In this document: one piece after another, positions 37,712-45,878 of the stretch
Layout of the letters: every line of letters begins with the position of its first letter
Position numbering within the stretch: the first letter of the stretch is position 1
Assembly: GCF_016651105.1 (NCBI RefSeq)
Contig: NZ_JAEKEL010000001.1
Span: 186,001-250,000, forward strand
DNA: 64,000 bases
Source of the DNA: Pseudomonas sp. TH15
GTDB taxonomy: Bacteria; Pseudomonadota; Gammaproteobacteria; Pseudomonadales; Pseudomonadaceae
Direction of reading: 5' to 3'
The notes under the pieces: generated by a model
Seen by the model: only the letters and a program-made list of their open reading frames with translations
Told to the model about the DNA's origin: nothing
Database searches by the model: none
Program-made: the position numbers and the translations under genes

Positions 37712-39172
37712 ATGAGTGAGCAAAAAATCGAACAGGGCTTTATCGACAAACTAGTCGAGCTCAAATACACCTATCGCCCTGACATCAATGACCGTACCTC
37801 GTTAGAGCACAACTTTCGCGAGAAATTCGAGGCCCTTAACCGCGTTCGTCTCACTGATGGCGAATTTGCTCGCCTGCTCGACGAGCTCGTTACCCCTGAT
37901 GTGTTTGCTGCAGCGCGTACCCTGCGCGAGCGTAACGCCTTCACCCGCGAAGACGGCACCCCGCTGAACTACACACTGGTCAATATCAAAGACTGGTGCA
38001 AAAATACGTTCGAGGTGGTCAATCAGCTGCGAATCAACACCGACAACAGCCACCACCGTTTCGATGTGCTCATCCTCATAAATGGTGTGCCGTGCGTTCA
38101 AGTAGAGCTGAAAACGCTTGGTGTTAATCCGCGCCGCGCCATGGAGCAAATCGTCGAATACAAAAACGACCCCGGCAACGGCTACACCAAAACCTTGCTT
38201 TGCTTCCTGCAGATGTTCATCGTCAGCAACCGCGACAACACCTATTACTTTGCCAACAATAACGCCCGTCACTTCTCGTTCAACGCCGATGAGCGCTACC
38301 TGCCCATCTATCAGTTCGCTGACGAGACGAACAAAAAGATCACCTACCTTGACCTCTTCGCCGAGACCTTCCTCGGCAAATGCACGCTTGGCCAGACAAT
38401 CAGCCGCTACATGGTGTTGATTGCCAGCGAGCAAAAGCTCCTGATAATGCGCCCGTATCAGGTCTATGCAGTCAAAGCCATTGTCGACTGTATCGAACAG
38501 AACTGCGGCAACGGCTACATCTGGCACACCACCGGCAGCGGCAAAACTCTCACATCCTTCAAGGCATCCACCTTGCTCAAGGACAACCCAGAGATCGAGA
38601 AATGTCTATTTGTGGTGGACCGCAAGGACTTGGATCGCCAGACCCGTGAGGAATTCAACAGGTTCCAGGAGGGGTGCGTTGAAGAAAACACCAACACCGC
38701 GGCGCTGGTGCGTCGACTGCTGTCCGAGGACTACGCCGACAAAGTAATCGTCACCACCATCCAAAAGCTCGGCCTCGCTTTGGATGAAACCAGTAAACGC
38801 AACAAGCAGCGCAAACGCAACGACCAGCTCACCTACAAAGAACTGCTGGCTCCACTGCGCGAAAAACGCATTGTATTTATCTTTGACGAATGCCACCGCT
38901 CGCAGTTTGGTGAGAACCACAAAGCCATCAAAGAATTCTTCCCCAAAGCCCAACTCTTTGGCTTTACCGGCACGCCCATTTTCGGAGAGAACGCCTCACG
39001 GATTAAAGTGGAAGACCAGCAAGCGTCTTACCAAACCACGGATGAGTTATTTCAGAAGCGGTTGCACGCTTACACCATTACCCACGCGATTGAAGACGCC
39101 AACGTTCTGCGCTTCCATATCGACTACTTCAAACCAGAAGGCAAAAAAAACCCAGACCAGGGGAAGGTTTAG
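37712..39172 (+). pseudogene. hsdR: Type I restriction enzyme HsdR, N-terminal part (frameshifted)
   Basis: This is the first half of the restriction and translocase subunit. MSEQKIEQGFIDKLVELKY starts it; an ATG at 37670 is an alternative. The nuclease domain has Asp118 (RFDVLI) and the ELK of CVQVELKT (132-134). The helicase motor starts with Walker A TTGSGKT (273-279) and the DEAD-like FDECHRSQFGE. The frame ends at 39172 soon after an 8-A run (39143-39150). Continuation in the -1 frame gives PRPGEGLAKRAVVEAIL, joining smoothly to the second half. One lost A (9 to 8) explains the break; -1 slippage on the A run could still make some full-length protein. Confidence 0.87.
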
Positions 39173-40719
39173 CCAAGCGCGCCGTGGTCGAGGCCATCCT
39201 CGCCAAGCACGACATTGCCACAGCCCAGCGTCGTTTCAATGCCATCCTGGCTACAAGCAGCATCAACGACGCCATCGAATACCACCGCCTGTTTGCCGAA
39301 CTGCAACAGGCCAAACAACTGGCCGACCCGGACTACCCTCCGCTGAATATCGCCTGCGTGTTCTCGCCGCCTGCCGAAGGAAATGCGGACGTCAAACAAA
39401 TTCAGGAGGACCTGCCGAAAGAAAAGCAGGACAACGAAGAAGATCCAGAGGGCAAGAAAGCGGCGCTCAAAGCAATTCTGGCCGAATACAACAGCCGTTA
39501 CGGCAGCAACTACGGCATCGGCGAGTTCGACCTCTACTACCAGGACGTGCAAAAGCGCATTAAAGACCAGCAGTGGCCCAATGCCGACCACCCGCACACG
39601 CAGAAAATCGACATCACCATCGTGGTCGACATGTTGCTGACCGGCTTCGACTCCAAGTATCTGAACACCCTGTATGTGGATAAAAACCTCAAGTACCACG
39701 GTTTGATCCAGGCCTTTTCGCGTACCAACCGCATACTGAACAGCACAAAGCCCTACGGCAACATTCTGGATTTCCGCCAGCAGCAAGATGCGGTCGATAT
39801 CGCCATTACGCGCTTCTCCGGCGAACAAACCGGCCAACAGGCTTGTGAAATCTGGCTGGTGGACAAAGCCCCGGTGGTGATTGAAAAACTCCAGGCCGCC
39901 GTGCATAAGTTGGATGATTTTATGCAATCCCAAGGTGTGGCCTGCGCTCCGGAGGCCGTGCACAACCTGAAAGGCGACGATGCCCGCGCGGCGTTTATCG
40001 GCCACTTCAAGGAAGTGCAACGCCTGAAAACCCAACTCGACCAATACACCGACCTCACCGCCGACAACGCCGCCGCCATCGAACAGATTCTGCCCAAGGA
40101 AAGCCTGCTGGGCTTTCGCGGCGCCTATCTGGAAACGGCCCAACGCCTCAAGGCCCAGCAAGACAAGAATGGCAAGGGCGAAGGCGGCGAGAGCGCAGCC
40201 GTGGACCAGCTCGATTTCGAGTTCGTGCTTTTCGCCTCTAGCGTGATTGACTACGACTACATCGTGGGGCTGATGTCGCGCTTCTCTCAGCAAGAGCCGA
40301 GCAAGCAGAAGATGAGTCGCGATCAGCTGATAGGCTTGATCCAGGCCGACGCCAAGTTTATGAACGAGCGCGAAGACATTGCCGCCTATATCGCCACTCT
40401 CAAGGCCGGCGAGGGCCTGAGCGAAACCGCGATTCGTGACGGCTATAGCCGCTTCAAGCAACACAAAGACGCCACCGAACTCGCCTCCATCGCCGGCAAG
40501 CACCACCTAACCACAGCCTCCTTGCAGGATTTTGTGGACGGCATTTTGCAACGCATGATCTTCGACGGCGAACAACTCAGCGACCTGATGGCCCCGCTCG
40601 ATTTGGGCTGGAAAGCCCGCGCCCAGGCCGAACTGGCACTGATGGAAGACCTATACCCCCTCCTTAGCAAACGTGCCCAAGGCCGTGAGATTTCAGGACT
40701 GAGCGCGTATGAGCAGTAA
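39151..40719 (+). pseudogene. hsdR: Type I restriction enzyme HsdR, C-terminal part
   Basis: The second half of HsdR continues in the frame entered after the A run at 39143-39150, and has a first internal start codon near 39184. It contains the second motor lobe, with TIVVDMLLTGFDSKYLNTLYVDKNLK and LIQAFSRTNRI (helicase motifs V and VI), then the helical C-terminal domain that docks on the methylase core, ending ISGLSAYEQ. Translated alone it would lack the nuclease and Walker A. hsdS starts inside its last codons (40709). The total repaired length is about 1,000 residues, normal for HsdR. Confidence 0.87.
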
Positions 40720-41938
40720 GAAAGAAGTAAACAACGCGATGGAAGATAACAAGCAAACGCGGGTTCCAAAACTGCGGTTTCCGGAGTTCCAGGGTTCGGA
40801 GGAGTGGGTAAAAAAACCCTTGGCCGCCTATTTGGTGGACTGCTCTGGAAGAGTACCTTCCGATACTAAATTGCCCGTTTACAGCTCCACAAGGGACGGA
40901 CTGAAGCGACAAGACAAATACTTCGACGGACGAGTTCTACAAAACAACAATGCATATGGCGTTGTGCCGGCTGGGTGCTTTGTTTATCGACACATGAGCG
41001 ATGACGGCCTCTTCAAATTTAATATCAACGAGACAGGTAGCGAGATCGCAGTAAGTAAAGAATACCCTGTATTCAGAACGAAAAACCTTAGCCCATATTT
41101 TCTTCTGACCAAACTAAACGAGGGTTTTGATTTCAAACAGTTTGCCCTTTCCCATAAAGCAGGCGGTACAAGAACCAGGTTGTACTTCAGCAAACTTTGC
41201 GAGTGGCAAACATTACTTCCTTCGCTAACTGAACAACAAAAAATCGCCGACTGCCTGAGTTCGCTGGACGCACAGATTGCCGCGCAAGGCCGCAAAGTAG
41301 AAGCGCTCAAAACCCATAAAAAAGGGCTGATGCAGCAACTTTTCCCCCGCGAAGGCGAAACCCAACCCCGCCTCCGCTTCCCAGAGTTCCGACACGCCGG
41401 GGCGTGGGATGTTCGAACAATTGGCGATATGTTTCGCCTCATTAACGGTTGCGCCTTCAAGCCGGAGGATTGGAAACCAAGTGGAACTCCAATAATCCGC
41501 ATTCAGAATCTGAACGATCCGTCCGCTGAGTTCAATTACTCCCAGGCTCCAGTGCTAGAACGAAACCGTGTTGAATCAGGGGATTTGCTCTTTGCCTGGT
41601 CTGGAACGCTGGGTTCGTCTTTCGGCGCTCGTGTGTGGAACGGTCCGTCTGGTGTCTTGAACCAGCATATCTTCAAGGTTCTAATGGATGAGCAGCAGAT
41701 TACATTGACGTTCTCGTTACTGGCCCTTGCGAGGGTTGAAGAAGACATCGCGAAACAGGCACATGGATTCAAAGCCTCGTTTGTTCACGTAAAGAAGTCG
41801 GATCTTGTTAAAGTAGACCTGCCACTGCCGTCCCTCCCCGAACAACAACGCATTGCTTCGTGCCTCACCAGCCTCGACGCCCTAATCACCGCACAGACCC
41901 AAAAACTCGCAGTCCTCAAAACTCACAAAAAGGATTGA
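40709..41938 (+). CDS. hsdS: Type I restriction specificity subunit HsdS (C-terminally frameshifted)
   Basis: HsdS has two target-recognition domains, each ending in a helical spacer: LTEQQKIADCLSSLDAQIAAQ at ~170-190 and LPEQQRIASCLTSLDALITAQ near the end. Each half starts with a similar block (PKLRFPEFQGSEEW, PRLRFPEFRHAGAW). The internal spacer ends HKKGLMQQLFP, whereas the terminal one stops at HKKD. Adding one G at about 41935 restores HKKGLMQQL and moves the stop to 41979, overlapping prrC as ATGA. The loss removes only the last ~14 residues. Start alternatives are 40709 and 40739. Confidence 0.9.
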   Translation: MSSKKEVNNAMEDNKQTRVPKLRFPEFQGSEEWVKKPLAAYLVDCSGRVPSDTKLPVYSSTRDGLKRQDKYFDGRVLQNNNAYGVVPAGCFVYRHMSDDGLFKFNINETGSEIAVSKEYPVFRTKNLSPYFLLTKLNEGFDFKQFALSHKAGGTRTRLYFSKLCEWQTLLPSLTEQQKIADCLSSLDAQIAAQGRKVEALKTHKKGLMQQLFPREGETQPRLRFPEFRHAGAWDVRTIGDMFRLINGCAFKPEDWKPSGTPIIRIQNLNDPSAEFNYSQAPVLERNRVESGDLLFAWSGTLGSSFGARVWNGPSGVLNQHIFKVLMDEQQITLTFSLLALARVEEDIAKQAHGFKASFVHVKKSDLVKVDLPLPSLPEQQRIASCLTSLDALITAQTQKLAVLKTHKKD

Positions 41939-41975
41939 TGCAGCAGCTTTCCCCCAAAGCGGAGGTAGTTGGAGC

Positions 41976-43181
41976 ATGAGCGAGAAGGCAAAGATTCACC
42001 GTTATACCAGCCTGCGTGGACTGGTCACCCGCCTGCGGGATGATCTGAACGGTGGTGGCCAGGACTTTGTACTGCTTTACGCCTACAACGGCACGGGAAA
42101 AACGCGCCTGACGATGGAATTCAAAGACGCGGGTAAACGCAAGAACAAGGGCCGGCCCGACACCCTGTACTTCAACGCTTTCACCGAAGACTTGTTCCGT
42201 TGGGACAACGACCTAGAAAACGACCGCGAACGGCGACTTCACATCAACAACGACTCGAAGTTTTTCCGAGGCCTGAAAGATCTGGCTCTGGATGAGCGCA
42301 TCGCTCACTACCTGCGGCGCTATGCCGAGTTTGGGTTCGATGTCGACTACGACAGCTGGACTGTCAGCTTCTACAAGGGCGAAGATGACGCCGCGCCCCG
42401 GCATATTAAGGTGTCACGGGGCGAGGAGAACATCTTCATCTGGTGCGTGTTCATGGCAATCTGTGAACGAGTGATCGATGGGGCCGAGTCTTATCAATGG
42501 GTGGACTACCTCTACATTGACGACCCCATCACATCGCTGGACGACAACAACGCAATTGCGGTGGCCAGCGATCTGGCCCGATTGCTGCGCAAGGCCAACG
42601 GCCGTACCCGTGCTGAACCTACCGTTGCAGGTAACAACGACCTCGACGCGCCCGAAGTAGCACCCCGGCAGGTGGCAGCCCCAATCAAGGCGGTGGTGTC
42701 TTCACACCACGCGCTGTTCTACAACGTGGTGTGCAATGAACTGAAGACTGACAAGCATAGAAAATACCTCCTGCAGCGCCCCGAGCAAGGTAGCACCTAC
42801 ACCTTGCGAGCCACGGACGACACGCCGTTCTTCCACCATGTATCCATGCTGGCCGAGCTGCAAAAGGCCGCAGGCAGCGGCACACTCTACACCTACCATT
42901 TCAACATGCTGCGCAGCATTTTGGAGAAGACTGCCACATTCTTCGGGCGTGACGACTTTTCTGCCTGCATTCACGGCCTGGACGATGCCGACCTGTTTGC
43001 CCGAGCGCTGAACCTGCTGAGCCATGGCAAGTACGATATATACCAGCCCAGTGAGATGGTAGACGACAACAAGCGGCTGTTCAGGCAAATTCTGGATGCC
43101 TTCCTGCACCGCTACGAGTTCACCTTGCCCGAGGTTTTTGGACAGCGAGTCTCGAAACAACTCGGGGCGGTCCGGGCATGA
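41976..43181 (+). CDS. prrC: PrrC-type tRNA anticodon nuclease
   Basis: The 401-residue protein matches PrrC in length and order. The ABC-type ATPase has Walker A YNGTGKT (~37-43), the PrrC-specific NAFTEDLFRWDNDL (67-80), a signature VSRGEENIFIW (146-156), Walker B YLYIDDP (178-184) with SLDDN, and H-loop SSHH (242-245). In the C-terminal part Arg313 and Glu317 are four residues apart and His350 follows after 33, nearly the spacing of the E. coli PrrC triad R320/E324/H356. PrrC cuts the anticodon loop of a tRNA (lysine in E. coli) when a phage inhibits the companion restriction enzyme. The gene lies between hsdS and hsdM and appears intact. The tRNA target is unknown. The comparison is from memory. 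Confidence 0.86.
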   Translation: MSEKAKIHRYTSLRGLVTRLRDDLNGGGQDFVLLYAYNGTGKTRLTMEFKDAGKRKNKGRPDTLYFNAFTEDLFRWDNDLENDRERRLHINNDSKFFRGLKDLALDERIAHYLRRYAEFGFDVDYDSWTVSFYKGEDDAAPRHIKVSRGEENIFIWCVFMAICERVIDGAESYQWVDYLYIDDPITSLDDNNAIAVASDLARLLRKANGRTRAEPTVAGNNDLDAPEVAPRQVAAPIKAVVSSHHALFYNVVCNELKTDKHRKYLLQRPEQGSTYTLRATDDTPFFHHVSMLAELQKAAGSGTLYTYHFNMLRSILEKTATFFGRDDFSACIHGLDDADLFARALNLLSHGKYDIYQPSEMVDDNKRLFRQILDAFLHRYEFTLPEVFGQRVSKQLGAVRA

Positions 43182-43324
43182 GCGCATTCGCCAATTGGCC
43201 CGAATACCAGCTCATTTTGCCCACCCAAGAAGAATTGATTGCGGGGATAGAGCGCGCGAAGCGCTTGATCGGCGGACTCAACAGTGAGCCCCTACCCGCT
43301 GAACCGGACGACAGAACATCATGA
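43178..43324 (+). CDS. 48-residue small protein between prrC and hsdM
   Basis: The frame starts in ATGA overlap with the prrC stop (43178-43181) and ends in ATGA overlap with hsdM (43321-43324). Residues: MSAFANWPEYQLILPTQEEL at the start, a helix-like IAGIERAKRLIGGL, and an acidic proline-rich tail. No signal peptide or cysteine is present. Two exact coupling overlaps argue that it is translated, in fixed ratio with the nuclease and the methylase. It could be a PrrC regulator or a linker to the methylase, but I recognise no family. Confidence 0.7.
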   Translation: MSAFANWPEYQLILPTQEELIAGIERAKRLIGGLNSEPLPAEPDDRTS

Positions 43325-44937
43325 CCGAACACAACCAAAAACAACTGGGTAATACCCTCTGGACCATCGCCGACCAATTGCGTGGGGCGATGAATGCAGA
43401 TGATTTCCGTGACTACATGCTGTCCTTCCTATTCCTGCGTTATCTGTCGGACAACTACGAGGCAGCAGCCAAAAAGGAGTTAGGCAAAGATTATCCCAGC
43501 GCTGAAGGCGAAGAAGGCGAAGAAGGCCGAGTTCCGCTGGCTATTTGGTATGCCAACAACCTGGATGATATCCCGGAGTTTGAAAGACAAATGCGTCGTA
43601 AGGTGCATTACGTCATCCAGCCGCCCCACCTGTGGAACAGCATTGCCAACATGGCTCGCACCCAGCACGGTGAATTGCTCACGACGCTGCAAGCGGGCTT
43701 TAAATACATCGAAACTGAGTCCTTTGAGAGCACCTTCCAAGGGCTTTTCTCCGAGATCAACCTCGGCTCCGACAAGCTCGGCAAAACCTATGCTGACCGC
43801 AACGCTAAGCTCTGCACAGTCATCCAGAAAATCGCCGAAGGGCTGGCCGACTTTTCCAAAGACATAGATGCACTAGGCGATGCTTACGAATACCTTATTG
43901 GCCAGTTTGCCGCAGGCTCGGGTAAGAAAGCGGGCGAGTTCTATACGCCGCAGCACATGTCCAACATCCTCTCTGCCATCGCTACCCTCGACAGCCAAGA
44001 CCCCAAAACCGGCACCAAGAAACATCTGGATAGCGTGTTGGACTTCGCCTGCGGCTCAGGCTCGCTGCTATTAAACGTGCGCAAGCGCATGGGGCCACAT
44101 GGCATTGGCAAGATTTACGGCCAAGAAAAGAACATCACCACCTACAACTTGGCCCGCATGAACATGCTGCTGCACGGGGTGAAGGACACCGAGTTCGAGA
44201 TTTACCACGGCGACACCTTAAGCAACGACTGGGACATCCTGCGCGAGCTAAATCCCGCCAAAAAACCCACATTCGATGCCATAGTAGCTAATCCGCCCTT
44301 CAGCTATCGCTGGGACCCGGCAGAAGCTATGGCGGATGACGTGCGCTTCAAAAACCACGGTTTAGCCCCAAAATCGGCTGCCGATTTTGCCTTTTTGCTG
44401 CATGGCTTTCACTTTTTGAAAGATGAAGGGGTGATGGCCATCATCCTGCCCCACGGTGTGCTGTTTCGTGGTGGTGCTGAAGAGCGCATACGCACCAAAC
44501 TGCTAAAAGACGGCCACATCGACACCGTGATCGGTTTGCCATCCAACCTGTTTTATTCAACAGGCATCCCGGTGTGCATTCTCGTGCTGAAGAAGTGCAA
44601 GCAACCAGACGACGTGCTGTTCATCAACGCGGCTGAACACTTCGTCAAAGGTAAGCGCCAAAACCAACTGACCGATGAGAACATTGCCAAGATCATCGAG
44701 ACCTACCAGTTCCGCAAAGAGGAGCCTCGCTATGCTCGCCGCGTGGAGATGGGGGAGATCGAAAAGAACGGCTACAACCTGAATATTTCTCGCTACATCA
44801 GCACGACAAGTGCAGAGACAGAGATTGACTTAAAGATGGTCAATGACGAGCTGATAGAACTGGAAAAAACAATTCAGGCGGAGCGGGACAAACACAATAC
44901 GTTCCTGAAGGAGCTGGGACTGCCACCCTTAGTGTGA
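43321..44937 (+). CDS. hsdM: Type I modification methyltransferase HsdM
   Basis: HsdM methylates N6 of adenine at the site chosen by HsdS. The 538 residues are intact: an N-terminal helical domain (MTEHNQKQLGNTLWTIADQL), the GEFYTP loop (205-210), SAM motif I DFACGSG (241-247), catalytic NPPF (324-327) and a C-terminal coiled helix. It is the last gene of the operon, whereas EcoprrI-type loci have the methylase first. With HsdS shortened only at its end, methylation may continue even if cutting is lost. Confidence 0.95.
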   Translation: MTEHNQKQLGNTLWTIADQLRGAMNADDFRDYMLSFLFLRYLSDNYEAAAKKELGKDYPSAEGEEGEEGRVPLAIWYANNLDDIPEFERQMRRKVHYVIQPPHLWNSIANMARTQHGELLTTLQAGFKYIETESFESTFQGLFSEINLGSDKLGKTYADRNAKLCTVIQKIAEGLADFSKDIDALGDAYEYLIGQFAAGSGKKAGEFYTPQHMSNILSAIATLDSQDPKTGTKKHLDSVLDFACGSGSLLLNVRKRMGPHGIGKIYGQEKNITTYNLARMNMLLHGVKDTEFEIYHGDTLSNDWDILRELNPAKKPTFDAIVANPPFSYRWDPAEAMADDVRFKNHGLAPKSAADFAFLLHGFHFLKDEGVMAIILPHGVLFRGGAEERIRTKLLKDGHIDTVIGLPSNLFYSTGIPVCILVLKKCKQPDDVLFINAAEHFVKGKRQNQLTDENIAKIIETYQFRKEEPRYARRVEMGEIEKNGYNLNISRYISTTSAETEIDLKMVNDELIELEKTIQAERDKHNTFLKELGLPPLV

Positions 44938-45599
44938 ACCGCAAAGAGAGTTAATAAGACCGTATAACAAGGCACATGGACAGTAACGCCTTGTTATGCG
45001 TCTATAAGTTACTCAAAGATTGAAAGGAAACGATTTATTTATAGGTAAACGTTTTTGGCCGCTCTATGTGGGTCGCCTCTGCCGCGTGCAGCATTCAACT
45101 CTGGTGATCGCCCATTCTCAATTAGCTATGCAGTAGACAGGCCGCTTGGTGATGGTCTACGCGCGCGCGTACTGCTCCGAAAACTAACAAGTCCTCTCGC
45201 CCTTTAAGATATTCAGAAATCATCATGTTCTTGTTGGCGATTGCTGAAAACACCTCAGTGCTTCCTGAATCGACTCGCTTCAAGCTCCAGGTTTTTCTCG
45301 GCTGGAGCGAGGAGTTATACGCGATGCTGCATGGGAGTCTTGATGTACGCCTCACACAAATCCGCACCTAACGCCCAGTAACACCTCGTCGGTACATGGC
45401 ACTCGCGGCAGGCCATCACATAGCTGATCTACTGGTCACGGACCTTGCGCCACTCGGGCGTTGCATTCGTGGATGGAGTAGAGGTTGGTCCCGCGCTGTG
45501 CAAGGGCGGCGGTAATTCATTGAGCAGGCCGGAGAGGAGACTCATCGGCCTCCTCTCCCATATCGCCATAACCCCCATATGTTTCTGTGACAAAAAACT
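44938..45599. other. Gene-free stretch after hsdM
   Basis: No credible gene is seen; short frames at 45122-45367 (minus) and 45445-45690 (plus) have no recognisable features. A perfect 10-base inverted repeat, ATAACAAGGC / GCCTTGTTAT (44964-44973, 44988-44997), follows hsdM and may be its transcript end. A palindrome of alternating CG, TACGCGCGCGCGTA, is at 45159-45172. Confidence 0.5.
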
Positions 45600-45848
45600 G
45601 GGGGAACAGGGGAACAGTGGGAACATTCAATGTTTCCGGGGCATAAAAAGGGGGAACGCGTACCACAGGGAAAGTCTTGGGGAACGGTGATGAACAAACA
45701 TCAGGTACGGCGTACACCTTTATTTTAAAACAATGTTTGTGTTCCCCCCTGTTCCCCAACACTTCAATTAGGGGGAACGGCTACAGCCTATGGATTTACT
45801 GGCCGCTCCCCCTGTTCCCCTGCCCCCACACTCATAGGTTCCTATGAG
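45600..45848. repeat. GGGGAAC iteron cluster, candidate replication origin
   Basis: At least eight copies of GGGGAAC lie here. Forward copies are at ~45601, 45609, 45617 (GTGGGAACA), 45651, 45679 and 45772; reverse copies are at ~45741, 45751 and 45814. The first three overlap in tandem. Between them is an AT-rich patch (45711-45740). Phage P4 uses GGTGAACA-type iterons bound by its primase/helicase protein; here the DUF927 ATPase and primase genes start next to the cluster. A small palindrome CTCATAGGTTCCTATGAG (45831-45848) follows. Confidence 0.6.
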
Positions 45849-45878
45849 ATCGGTTATTGGTGTTGGTTGTATTGGTGA

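Noticed and set aside
44964..44997. Integron attC-like site after hsdM
   Set aside because: The 10-base inverted repeat lacks the paired R/L boxes and extrahelical bases of attC; a plain hairpin is simpler.
45122..45367. 81-residue minus-strand frame as a gene
   Set aside because: No RBS or family pattern, in a stretch with no other coding signs.
45600..45820. CRISPR array
   Set aside because: GGGGAAC units are short, in both directions and irregularly spaced; no cas gene nearby.
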